The notes under the pieces were generated by a model. The model ran no database searches. It saw only the letters and a list, made by a program, of their open reading frames with translations, and was not told the origin of the DNA. From a bacterium (GTDB taxonomy: Bacteria > Spirochaetota > JAHITG01), in NCBI GenBank assembly GCA_028711675.1, contig JAQTRT010000015.1:1-21364 (forward strand): a DNA stretch of 21,364 nucleotides, written 5' to 3'. The translations under genes were made by a program, and so were the position numbers. Positions within the stretch are counted from its first letter, which is position 1. Each line of letters opens with the position of its first letter. Positions 1 to 6,755 of this stretch are shown here, one piece after another.

Positions 1-349
1 TCATATCACCCTGGTTGAACAGGTTAAAATCAGTTCCCAGAACGCTTCTTTTACTGAGAGGGTAAACAAAGGCCAGGGCTCCGTAATTCATGTCCTCCAG
101 TCCGTTCCTGTACATGATACCTGCTTACATCTGGCTGAGCCCCGCAAGCCCGGCCGGATTAAAATAAAGGGAATTCAGATCATCGCAGACAGCCGTGAAT
201 GCTTCGGCCATGGCTAAAGGACGCGGCTGTATCACCAGGCTTAATATATCGGAACCTGAGACAGATACGGCGCTGTTCTCACTCACGCCCCATGCAGGAA
301 AGATCAGAACAGGCAGGAAAATAAAAAATAAGTTCTTCATCACTTTCAT
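1..349 (-). pseudogene. PorV/UPF0164-like outer-membrane protein, N-terminal part, with an in-frame stop
   Basis: The minus strand encodes a signal peptide (MKVMKNLFFIFLPVLIFPAW) followed by the block RPLAMAEAFTAVCDDLNSLYFNPAGLA, the hallmark start of PorV/PorQ/UPF0164 beta-barrel proteins (surface-exposed Ala/Gly then a conserved NPAGLA). ATG at 349 is chosen because GGGAG lies about 8 nt upstream. A TAA at 125-127 ends this as a 74-aa product. Reading on in the same frame to base 2 gives AGIMYRNGLEDMNYGALAFV and more, which is exactly the continuation expected of this family. The gene therefore looks interrupted by a single nonsense codon (for example GAA to TAA) or by an assembly error. 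It runs off the window edge, so I cannot see the rest of the barrel. In bacteria with a type 9 secretion system, PorV shuttles cargo carrying C-terminal sorting domains. The gene upstream ends in such a domain-like segment. Confidence 0.7.
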
Positions 350-379
350 CGTTTTTCTCCCATGGATCACTCCATTCAA

Positions 380-530
380 GATTATGAATATTCACGGAAA
401 GCGTTTTTAATTTTTCGGTTTGTGGAGCCGTGGTTTTAGCAGGAGGCTAAAAACCGGCATAACCCTCGCAGCGCCCCACGGATGGGGCGCGAGAATGAGA
501 AAAACTAAAATCCTTTCCGTGCTTCAATCT
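380..530. repeat. Intergenic hairpins between TIG/FlgD-like gene and PorV-like gene
   Basis: This gap holds two inverted repeats. One has an 8-bp GC stem at 471-478 and 483-490 with a 4-nt loop (cgga), flanked by ctcgc and gcgag. The other pairs ggttttagc (432-440) with 446-455, with one bulged A. Neither is followed by a T-run on the minus strand, so these look like REP-type or mRNA-stabilising hairpins rather than classical rho-independent terminators. I see no gene here. Confidence 0.5.
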
Positions 531-1772
531 TCATTTTACAACAACGATCTTTTTTGTATCCGTGAATTTTCCTGCCCTGATCTTTACGAAATAAATACCG
601 CTGGCCACTTTTTTATTACTGTCATTGGAGCCGTCCCAGTCATGCTGAAAAACGCCTGCCTTGCAGGAGGTATTGTCCAGAAAGGTCTTTACCACCTCGC
701 CCTTCAGATTGAATATCATTAAATCCACGTTCCCGGCTTGCTCAATGCACCATTTGATGTTCACAGAGCTGTTCTCTGAAGGCTTGAAATAATTGTTCAC
801 CGGCACAAGCCTGTTCCCTGTCATGTCGTATCCCTGGATACGGAACACCTCGGGAAGCACGGCTGTCCGGGTGTCGGGATTTTTCACGACAAGGTCATAA
901 TAACCGGTCAGGACTGCCCGGGTCAGGTCAAAATCAGCCAGGATAGTATCAGACGTCACGACCGCATTCCCGGCTGAAATATCCGGCTGGCCTGCCTTGA
1001 CCAGAGTGACAAGGGCGCCGGACTGGAAGCCGCTCCCTTTTATCGTAAGAGTGATGCTCCGTTCCGAGGAAAAGCCGGTATCCGGTGTCACGGAATCAAG
1101 CCCGAGACCGGCCTGGACAAAATGGTTAAAATCAAGATACACGGTCGTATCATACGTACCGCTCATGTTGCGCGACAGAGCCTCGCGGCAATCGGCTGCC
1201 AGATACAGGTAAAGAGGATTCGTGACAGCCGTATATCTTCCGGATTCCGGATAAGGCATAAGTTCTGCCAGGACTCCGGAACTGTGGACAATGCTGTAAT
1301 CCAGGTTATCCGGTGTGAAGAACCCGTCTGATTTATCGCGCATCGAAGCCCAGTTCGTTGTGTTTGTGGCCTGTATCCGGTTGGTCTGGAGCTGGCCGTA
1401 TATCCTCCAGAGAACAGGTAATTTCCTGCCGGGATCAGTCTGGTGGACCAGGCCGGCTCCTGAACCGGACCCGGTATAATTGGTATTATAGGTATACATC
1501 TGGATATTCCAGATATCAGAAGGAGTGTCGATGCAGTAATCGACCAGGACATACTGCGGTCCTGAGATAAAAGGATGGGCAGGGTCGTTCAGGATATCGT
1601 TCGTGCCGAACCAGACACCGTTGGTCAACAGATGGTTGGTGACATTCCTCAGCTCCACTTTCAGGGAATCAGCCTGAAGCCCTGTCGCGGATAATATCAA
1701 CAGGCACACGCAGTAAAGCATTAAATAGAATAATTTCCTGTTTTTCATGCAAAGATCCTTTTTCCTGTTCAT
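531..1772 (-). CDS. Secreted surface protein with TIG domain and FlgD-Ig/T9SS type A-like C-terminus
   Basis: 413 aa. Residues 9-35 form a signal peptide ending near GLQA-DS. Residues about 36-220 are an unassigned beta-rich region with many Tyr, Asn and Thr. Residues about 225-312 resemble an IPT/TIG Ig-like fold (LDSVTPDTGFSSERSITLTI, then IKGSGFQSGA). Residues about 325-413 are a FlgD-Ig-like/type A sorting-like domain: VDLMIFNLKGEVVKTF, HDWDGSNDSNKKVASGIYFV and a terminal basic KKIVVVK. Such C-terminal domains target proteins to the type 9 secretion system in Bacteroidota and are widespread in other FCB and candidate phyla. The start at 1772 forms an ATGA overlap with the preceding stop. 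ATG 1748 (residue 9), preceded by AAAGGATC, is an equally good alternative and gives a cleaner signal peptide. It is probably the last gene of the surface operon. The domain calls come from pattern recognition only. Confidence 0.75.
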   Translation of the reverse strand: MNRKKDLCMKNRKLFYLMLYCVCLLILSATGLQADSLKVELRNVTNHLLTNGVWFGTNDILNDPAHPFISGPQYVLVDYCIDTPSDIWNIQMYTYNTNYTGSGSGAGLVHQTDPGRKLPVLWRIYGQLQTNRIQATNTTNWASMRDKSDGFFTPDNLDYSIVHSSGVLAELMPYPESGRYTAVTNPLYLYLAADCREALSRNMSGTYDTTVYLDFNHFVQAGLGLDSVTPDTGFSSERSITLTIKGSGFQSGALVTLVKAGQPDISAGNAVVTSDTILADFDLTRAVLTGYYDLVVKNPDTRTAVLPEVFRIQGYDMTGNRLVPVNNYFKPSENSSVNIKWCIEQAGNVDLMIFNLKGEVVKTFLDNTSCKAGVFQHDWDGSNDSNKKVASGIYFVKIRAGKFTDTKKIVVVK

Positions 1773-2548
1773 TCCCGGATGATCCGGCCTTCCTTATCAA
1801 TGAGGAACAGGAATTCCCTGATGATCTTCTCAGGCTCCTTTTCCTTATCCTGGCTGTAAAAAAGCATGAACCTGGCCTTATACTTTCCCGGTCCCGGGTA
1901 TTCCTTCCACCAGGCGCGGAGCGAGCCTTTATCATTGGCCAGGATAGGCGTGGAAGAGGATAATACCAGGTAACCCATCCTTTCATCCTGCTCATCGGAC
2001 AGGATGAGGGATCCTCTGGGAACAGAATGAACATTCCCTGAATTGGTCAGGTTTATCTCGAAGCCAAGGCCCTGTTTCTCCCGGATGACGCGCATGGCAC
2101 TGATCTGCAGGCATACTTTCTGGTCGTTCTTATCCATGACATAAACCGCGGAACCGAAGCGCGGGATGAGGTTCAACCCGGTCCGTTCAACCGGGGTATA
2201 GCTGAAATAAACCATAAGGGCCTTTTCCCGGCCGGAGTCGCTGGAGAGACGAACCGTGTAAGGGATCATTTTTTTTTCACCGGGTGCCAATATAAAGCTC
2301 CGGACCGGAATAGTCAATCCGCTATCACGGGCTTCATCAGCAAAGGAAGAAGAACGGTCCATCTCCTCTGTCCGTACCGCGATGGATAAAGGTTTCTTAT
2401 CCAGATTGGAGACCGTGTAATATCCTTTTTCTGTCTGCCCTTTTTCCAGAGAAAATTCCATTACTGTTGGTTCCACAATTATCTGTGAAAAAAGGACTGC
2501 CGGCAATATAAAAATCAGAACAGAAATGCATTTTAATAAAAAAATCAT
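1769..2548 (-). CDS. Secreted pilus-chaperone-like Ig-fold protein (second of two)
   Basis: 259 aa from ATG 2548 (MIFLLKCISVLIFILPAVLF, signal peptide). The mature start IIVEPTVMEFSLEKGQTEKG has the look of PapD-like/COG3121-type periplasmic chaperones: a strand with a target motif, then 'YTVSNLDKKPLSIAV', 'SFILAPGEKKMIPYTVRL' and 'ALMVYFSYTPV'. A second Ig-like half follows, with 'LTNSGNVHSVPRGSLIL'. An upstream TTG at 2605 would prepend residues read from an interspersed repeat (TKAQRHKE), so I reject it. The RBS is weak (AGAGAT). The gene follows the carbohydrate-binding-like gene by 50 nt and overlaps the TIG/FlgD-like gene by an ATGA. No usher is present in the window, so it cannot be placed in a classical chaperone-usher pathway. 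Holding secreted subunits in the periplasm is inferred from fold resemblance and context. Confidence 0.65.
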   Translation of the reverse strand: MIFLLKCISVLIFILPAVLFSQIIVEPTVMEFSLEKGQTEKGYYTVSNLDKKPLSIAVRTEEMDRSSSFADEARDSGLTIPVRSFILAPGEKKMIPYTVRLSSDSGREKALMVYFSYTPVERTGLNLIPRFGSAVYVMDKNDQKVCLQISAMRVIREKQGLGFEINLTNSGNVHSVPRGSLILSDEQDERMGYLVLSSSTPILANDKGSLRAWWKEYPGPGKYKARFMLFYSQDKEKEPEKIIREFLFLIDKEGRIIRE

Positions 2549-2564
2549 ATTGATCTCTTTTATT

Positions 2565-2589
2565 TCTTTGTGCCTCTGTGCCTTCGTGG
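2565..2589 (-). repeat. CCACGAAGGCACAGAGGCAC-type interspersed repeat inside the operon
   Basis: Read on the minus strand, this 25-nt stretch is CCACGAAGGCACAGAGGCAC followed by AAAGA. It is a slightly diverged copy of the sequence at 8908-8932 on the plus strand (CCACGAAGACACAAAGGCAC then AAAGA). It fills the spacer between two genes of the surface operon and supplies most of the spurious N-terminal extension of the downstream reading frame. Similar CACAAAG-rich repeats are common in environmental genomes. Confidence 0.7.
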
Positions 2590-2598
2590 CTATCTTTC

Positions 2599-3222
2599 TT
2601 ACCAATTGAAATCATCCAGAAAGACAGGGCCGGAATAATAATTCGTAATATTACAGGTGCCGCTGGCGCTGTATTTCATCCCAACCTCGACAATATTTGT
2701 CTGGGCCCAGTTGCCGGTCAATGGCCAGATCATGTAGATCCACTGGTTGGTCTTTGTCCCGATATTGCTCCAGGAACTGCTCTTCCATCTCCAGTCGCTC
2801 CCGATCTTCGCGTACAGCTGAATGCCGTTGGGCGCTGTGCCCCGGCCGCCCGAACCTCCCGGGCACCAGACATACGCGGAAATAGTTTTGTTGTACAGGT
2901 TGGTGGCGCGGGAGAGCGTCCATTTGGCGCAGCCTGCATTGCTGGGGGACGTACAGGTCAGGTGGCAGTCGAGCTTCAGGGAATTATTGCCTGAATGCGG
3001 ATTGTAATTGGTGACGATCGTGTTCATGACAGCCTTGTCCCACGTATCAAAGGTCCATTCAACGGACGTGCTCTCGAAACCGTGATTATCCATCTCCCCG
3101 ATACTGATGGTCAGGGACATATCGCCTGTATCGGAATTGAACGCTTTTTCGCCTGTAAGAAGGAGGAGAAACAGGATCATCAGGGACCTGACAACTGGTC
3201 TGCAGGGATTATGGATTCTCAT
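2599..3222 (-). CDS. Secreted carbohydrate-binding-module-like protein
   Basis: 207 aa. The N-terminal region is basic then hydrophobic (residues about 10-25, VVRSLMILFLLLLTG) and looks like a signal peptide. The mature part reads like a beta-jelly-roll CBM. It opens with 'DNHGFESTSVEWTFDTWDKA', has the middle segment 'NNSLKLDCHLTC' and 'WTLSRATNLYNKTISAYVWC', and ends with the motif GPVFLDDFNW. That terminal pattern (VFLDDF) is typical of family 4/9/11-like binding modules and related galactose-binding domains. There are several cysteines but no catalytic domain. ATG 3222 has AGGAAGGG upstream and overlaps the end of the preceding chaperone-like gene by 14 nt, so translation is probably coupled. 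The ligand is unknown. It could bind glycans on the cell surface or on a substrate, or be a minor or tip subunit of the structure built by this operon. Confidence 0.6.
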   Translation of the reverse strand: MRIHNPCRPVVRSLMILFLLLLTGEKAFNSDTGDMSLTISIGEMDNHGFESTSVEWTFDTWDKAVMNTIVTNYNPHSGNNSLKLDCHLTCTSPSNAGCAKWTLSRATNLYNKTISAYVWCPGGSGGRGTAPNGIQLYAKIGSDWRWKSSSWSNIGTKTNQWIYMIWPLTGNWAQTNIVEVGMKYSASGTCNITNYYSGPVFLDDFNW

Positions 3223-4135
3223 GGGACCCTTCCTTTTTTTTCCTGGTCTTGACGTATATTTTCACCAGCTTCGTGCCCCGAACCCCTTTGTTCACGACCT
3301 GCAGGGATGCCACAAAGAGCAGTCCGCTCTCTTTTTCATTGAGGGAATCCGGAAGGTCCAGGAACATCTTTATTTTCTGCGATGAGCGCGGGCCTGCCGT
3401 AACATTGGTAGCGGAAAAACGAAGGACCCCGCTTTCCTGACCGGCCCGGTAACCGTAAGGAAGCGGCACAAGAGCTTCGGAAGGCAAAATGCTCCTGACG
3501 CTATAGGAATACTCTTCATTATTCAGGTTCTCCACGTTCAGGATAAAGCCTGCTTTTTCAAGGTCAATGTTCATGGCCGGAGCCACGTTGCTCAGGGTGA
3601 TGGAAACAGGAGTAACGCTGAATTGAAGGTTTACTTTCATATCCGGGATATGTTCGGGAGCTTCAGTATCCGCGACGGTAAAAAAAATCTTGCTGAGCAG
3701 TTCCACTTCAAGGTCAAAGGCCCGGCGCACAGCGGATTCTTCATGGCCTGTGGTCAGGATATCCACTTCGAACTTTTTCCCCAGCCAGGCGCGGTCGGAA
3801 GGTATCCGGAGGATCATGCCGCTCGAACCGGATTCATGCGGTGATAAAATAAAATTGCTTTGGGAGAGACTGAGCCAGGCAGTATCGGGAATGCTTTCGA
3901 ACCCGGGTTCATCCGCGGATGAAGCGGGCCGGGAAACACGGATAGAGAGCCGGGCTTTCCCGGCTGAAGTGTTCTTCACTTCAAAAGGGAGGTTAGCCAC
4001 TTTCGTCAGATCATAGGTCCGGCCGATATACAGATTCTCGATCAACACCTTGGCCGGGGTAGCACTGATAGCCGCGGCTTCGGACACAGAGCACAGGGAG
4101 AAAAAAGATATAACGATAAAAACGATTTTTAACAT
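3209..4135 (-). CDS. Secreted Ig-like chaperone-type protein (first of two)
   Basis: 308 aa. The signal peptide (MLKIVFIVISFFSLCSVSEA) has a likely cut after SEA. Two Ig-like halves can be seen: about 25-150, with 'LPFEVKNTSAGKARLSIRVS', 'NFILSPHESGSSGMILRIP' and 'KKFEVDILTTGHE'; and about 165-295, with 'GFILNVENLNNEEYSYSV' and 'GPRSSQKIKMFLDLPDS'. The pattern of a polar loop, 'L.P.ES' then an alternating strand resembles PapD-like chaperones or the DUF916-type extracellular proteins. ATG 4135 has a good GAGGGG ribosome site. It is the first gene after the small subunit gene, from which it is separated by two strong inverted repeats. It ends inside the start of the next gene (14-nt overlap). 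Function is inferred only: binding or stabilising exported subunits. Confidence 0.6.
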   Translation of the reverse strand: MLKIVFIVISFFSLCSVSEAAAISATPAKVLIENLYIGRTYDLTKVANLPFEVKNTSAGKARLSIRVSRPASSADEPGFESIPDTAWLSLSQSNFILSPHESGSSGMILRIPSDRAWLGKKFEVDILTTGHEESAVRRAFDLEVELLSKIFFTVADTEAPEHIPDMKVNLQFSVTPVSITLSNVAPAMNIDLEKAGFILNVENLNNEEYSYSVRSILPSEALVPLPYGYRAGQESGVLRFSATNVTAGPRSSQKIKMFLDLPDSLNEKESGLLFVASLQVVNKGVRGTKLVKIYVKTRKKKEGSHENP

Positions 4136-4173
4136 AATCCCCTCATTATCCTTTGAACAAAATAAGGAATCTC

Positions 4174-4235
4174 CGGTTCCCTGCAGGGAACCGCTGACAG
4201 ATCCGCGGGGGCGGACAGAACCATCCGCCCCCGTG
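4174..4235 (-). promoter_or_regulatory. Tandem inverted repeats between subunit gene and chaperone gene
   Basis: Two strong dyads lie just 3' of the subunit gene. The first in transcript order (4204-4235) has a perfect 10-bp GC stem (4206-4215 with 4224-4233) and an 8-nt loop, extendable by a G-T and a C-G pair. The second (4174-4193) is a perfect 20-nt palindrome. No T-run follows, so complete termination is unlikely. Such hairpins after the first gene of a subunit operon commonly protect the upstream message and lower downstream expression. That role is inferred. Confidence 0.6.
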
Positions 4236-4271
4236 AGATACTATAATGAATCTTCTTTATTTAAGCTGCTG

Positions 4272-4835
4272 TTATCCTGCTACGCCCCGTACTCTGACGG
4301 TCACGCTTCTGGTCGTTCCGTTGACCGTTCCCGTAGGCGGTTTGAACCGGAAACGCATATTGATCACCTGGGCTGAAGGCATATCCATTCCTTTGGAATA
4401 GGCTGGATCAGCGGGCCTTGCATAAGCGCTGGCGCCGCAGGCTGTTAATGTACTGGTGATGATGTCATCCGTCGCGAAATCGGTATGGGCCAGTGTCGTA
4501 TTATACGGGCAGAAAACACCCTGCAGGCAGAATGTGCTTGCTGTCACGTTCGTGGTTGTGCTGGGGGTCCAGCCTGTGGCATTCGTACACTTAACCTGAA
4601 GATCCACCAGGTCTGTACCGGTATTTTCAATTGTTCCCTTCACATTACTGGATGAGATAGTGAATACTCCGTTTCCCACTCCCCAGGTAATATTCGAAAA
4701 ATGACTGGCAATGTTCAGACCAGCCTGGACAATCGTGATGTTCAGATACATGAATGCATCAGTCTGAGCTTTAACCGCTGTAGAAAAGCTGATAAGCATC
4801 AGAAGAGCAAGAATGACTAAACTGACTTTTTTCAT
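4272..4835 (-). CDS. Small secreted subunit-like protein (putative major surface structural protein)
   Basis: 187 aa from ATG 4835, chosen because a near-perfect TAGGAGGAA lies 7-9 nt upstream. An ATG 30 nt further up has no such site. Signal peptide MKKVSLVILALLMLISFSTA, cut near VKA-QTD. The mature protein is rich in Thr, Asn, Ser and Gly and predicted all-beta: 'LNIASHFSNITWGVGNG', 'GTIENTGTDLVDLQVKC', 'ATGWTP', four or more Cys (VKCTN, TFCLQ, VFCPY, TACGA), and an end of alternating strands (INMRFRF, SVTVRVRG). I recognise no family. The pattern resembles envelope proteins with a 'constant-offset beta repeat plus W-P' style. The strong promoter, strong RBS, structured leader and 3' hairpins all suggest abundant production. 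That fits the building block of a fibre, coat or sheath handled by the two chaperone-like proteins encoded downstream. Confidence 0.7.
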   Translation of the reverse strand: MKKVSLVILALLMLISFSTAVKAQTDAFMYLNITIVQAGLNIASHFSNITWGVGNGVFTISSSNVKGTIENTGTDLVDLQVKCTNATGWTPSTTTNVTASTFCLQGVFCPYNTTLAHTDFATDDIITSTLTACGASAYARPADPAYSKGMDMPSAQVINMRFRFKPPTGTVNGTTRSVTVRVRGVAG

Positions 4836-4960
4836 TATTTTATTCCTCCTAATAATGATATTCAATTCACTAATAAAACGATTATGCTAAAACGGTTTCA
4901 TAATAAAATGTCAATTTTCACCTCCTTTTTCAAAGAATATCGTTTTCGCTTAACCGTTTA
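4836..4960 (-). promoter_or_regulatory. Structured 5' leader of the surface operon with extra Shine-Dalgarno and mini-ORF
   Basis: The predicted transcript start is near 4959, giving a leader of about 124 nt. Two 8-bp complementary pairs interleave: 4952-4959 with 4890-4897, and 4939-4946 with 4875-4882. This is pseudoknot topology, and the first strand sits exactly at the predicted 5' end. Between them lies AAGGAGGTG (4919-4927), 6 nt before a TTG that opens an 11-codon frame (4882-4914, LTFYYETVLA, stop TAA). A second strong RBS near 4845 serves the real gene. Leader-peptide control or mRNA stabilisation is inferred. Confidence 0.4.
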
Positions 4961-4965
4961 CTTAT

Positions 4966-4993
4966 ATTATAACTGAAATTTTCTATTTGTCAA
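4966..4993 (-). promoter_or_regulatory. Sigma-70-type promoter of the surface operon
   Basis: On the minus strand there is a perfect TTGACA (-35, at 4988-4993), a 16-bp spacer and a perfect TATAAT (-10, at 4966-4971). It is the strongest promoter match in the window and lies 131 nt upstream of the subunit start codon. Confidence 0.8.
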
Positions 4994-5017
4994 CCTTTTT
5001 TTAGAAATTTTTAGCTG

Positions 5018-5210
5018 GGAAGGCACCAAGGCTCGAAGATAATGTAATAAAGGCATTAAAGGCAAAGGAAAGGCAATAAAGGCCAAAAAAGCTTTAAAGG
5101 TTAAAAAGGCAAAGACATTGTCAACAGAAGTCTTTTTCTTTACTTTTAAAACCTTTACAGCCTTTCAAACCTTTATAACTGTTTTTATTGCTCTTAGACT
5201 TTTAGACTAC
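5018..5210 (-). repeat. AAAGGY inverted repeat, copy 1 (with degenerate CACAAAG leader)
   Basis: The left half consists of repeated AAAGG(C/T) hexads spaced by A/T bases. The right half has the complementary CCTTT pattern. The conserved centre is attGTCAACAGaagtc (GTCAACAG at 5120-5127). It is roughly 90% identical by eye to copy 2 at 8933-9110, including the tail ttattgct(c/t)ttagac. At its left edge is a worn version of the CACGAAG repeat seen at 8908. It abuts the stop codon of the cyclase-like gene (5214). Together with the promoter and leader, it explains the gap between 4866 and 5213. Confidence 0.8.
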
Positions 5211-5213
5211 TCC

Positions 5214-6692
5214 CTATTTGCCGGAGTGGATCTTGGTTTTAAGGTGAGGCATGCAGTTCTCGATCACTGTGTTCCAGATGGTCTTACGCTTGGTCAGGGC
5301 CTTTGACCGTCTTGCAAAGGTCTTTAATCTCTCGAAGATATCGGTGTTCTTTTTCATATTATGATAAATGATCTTATGCTTCTCGTCAAAGATCATATCA
5401 ATGTTCTTATTGATCTCCTGATACAGGGCTTTTTCAAAAGTCTGTATGATATGATGATACTGTTCCTGGATCCCCCGGGCATAGTCCAGGACCAGCCGGT
5501 CAAAATCATCAAGGGATTCAAGCCTGTCTATGATCTCGGAAAGCATGTTTACGGCTTCGATATAATCCTCTTCTTCCTCGAACAGCTTTTGAGCCTGCTC
5601 GCATAACGTGGAAAGGGAAGAAGGGGTCAGCATTTCATCGCCGTGGCTGCAGGAGTACGTTAAATTAAAGGCCGGCATGGAATGGACCACATACCGGACC
5701 AGGTCCAGGAGATTGGTGAACACCTTCAGCTTCCAGTTGTTGGAATTGATAGCCTGGAACAGGATACTGATCTGCTCTGCGTACTTTTCCTTATACTTCT
5801 CCTCAGGTCTGAAAACTATCTCGGACGAGGAGAGGGTCACGTTCTTGAACTCCACAGGCCCCTGGTCAAAGAAAGAAAGAAGGTTCCTCCTGAAGAGGAT
5901 ACTCTTGGAGATCTTATTCTCTTCCATAAAATTGGTATAGATGCTCCTGGTCACCAGAATTTTGGTCTGTGTGGGAGAGAGCTCATTAGCCCGGACCTGC
6001 AGGCGCGCCGCCACGCTGAGGAGGAAACCGGAAAGCACGCCGTCCTCGGTTACGATCAGGGGATTCACGAAATTACCTCCGGCGATACCGGCCGAGATCT
6101 TGAAATCAGGCAGATTGATATTATAATTACTCCTGTCCCTGATGACGGTCTCGTCCTGGATAATGGGTTTCCGGGAAAAACTGTTGATGATGCCCAGGAC
6201 CGTGTTGATGATGTCCGTGGCAGAGGCGGCTATGACAATGATCTCATCCCCTCTTTCCCTTTTAGCCAGCGTGCCGTTCTCGCGCGCAATGGTCTTGACG
6301 CCTTCATGGAGGAACTGGTCCAGGCTGTGCAGGCGTGAAAGGTTATCCTTGCATTCCTCGCAGAACCGGGTATAGCCGTGAATATCCATCAGGCCGATAT
6401 AGATGTTGGAGATGGACATATTTCTCTTTAAATCGCCCATGTCCTTGTACTTCTCGTTCCCGACCACCAGCTCCTTCCATAATTTTAAAAAACCTTTTTT
6501 TTCCATATCCTTGAAGAATCCCCAGTGAAGCTCTTTGATCAGGCGGAAGGCCTTTTCCATCACGGAGTCGATATTGAAACTGATCTGCTGCTTGTCCATA
6601 TGGTCCACAAGCTCCTGGAACGTCGTGATATCACGGTTCATGATCTTTTCATACAAGCTCAGGAATAATTCATTTGGATTGTTAAACGCCAT
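5214..6692 (-). CDS. Class III adenylate/guanylate cyclase-like protein, degenerate active site
   Basis: 492 aa, no signal peptide. An N-terminal helical region (1-95) precedes a class III cyclase homology domain at about 97-300. The first metal site is 'IYIGLMDIHGYTRF' (D103). The second is 'RERGDEIIVIAAS' (D149). The 'ISAGIAGGNFVNPL' strand-loop follows, then 'SVAARLQVRANELSPTQTKIL' and 'GPVEFKNVTLSSSEIVF'. Both metal Asp are present. The residue at the usual purine-specifying Lys (K-x-x-G-D) is Arg145, and the transition-state Asn four residues before the conserved Arg230 is Ser226. Cyclase activity is therefore doubtful, and it may be a sensor or effector domain. Residues 310-492 are helical with coiled-coil character and match no family I know. 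A GGAAG precedes ATG 6692 closely. It lies 63 nt after the COG3014-type gene and may be co-transcribed, or use a weak -10 (TATATT, 6718-6723). Confidence 0.7.
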   Translation of the reverse strand: MAFNNPNELFLSLYEKIMNRDITTFQELVDHMDKQQISFNIDSVMEKAFRLIKELHWGFFKDMEKKGFLKLWKELVVGNEKYKDMGDLKRNMSISNIYIGLMDIHGYTRFCEECKDNLSRLHSLDQFLHEGVKTIARENGTLAKRERGDEIIVIAASATDIINTVLGIINSFSRKPIIQDETVIRDRSNYNINLPDFKISAGIAGGNFVNPLIVTEDGVLSGFLLSVAARLQVRANELSPTQTKILVTRSIYTNFMEENKISKSILFRRNLLSFFDQGPVEFKNVTLSSSEIVFRPEEKYKEKYAEQISILFQAINSNNWKLKVFTNLLDLVRYVVHSMPAFNLTYSCSHGDEMLTPSSLSTLCEQAQKLFEEEEDYIEAVNMLSEIIDRLESLDDFDRLVLDYARGIQEQYHHIIQTFEKALYQEINKNIDMIFDEKHKIIYHNMKKNTDIFERLKTFARRSKALTKRKTIWNTVIENCMPHLKTKIHSGK

Positions 6693-6755
6693 AATCTTCC
6701 GTTTGCATTACACTTACAATATAATATCGTCTATCTGCCTAAAACCCGAAATCTG

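Noticed and set aside
380..530. Possible small RNA gene in the hairpin-rich gap
   Set aside because: Stems are present, but I see no promoter or terminator. REP-like hairpins explain it more simply.
2549..2605. TTG-initiated N-terminal extension of the second chaperone-like protein
   Set aside because: It translates the CACAAAG interspersed repeat and delays the signal peptide. ATG 2548 is better.
4204..4235. Rho-independent terminator after the subunit gene
   Set aside because: A strong stem but no T-run in the minus-strand transcript, and the downstream genes look co-transcribed.
5018..5210. CRISPR-like array because of repeated AAAGGC units
   Set aside because: The hexads are irregularly spaced, have no unique spacers, and form two inverted arms. 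No cas genes are nearby.
5682..6338. 218-aa plus-strand reading frame opposite the cyclase-like gene
   Set aside because: Low-complexity, no recognisable domain, no RBS. It mirrors a clearly coding minus-strand frame.
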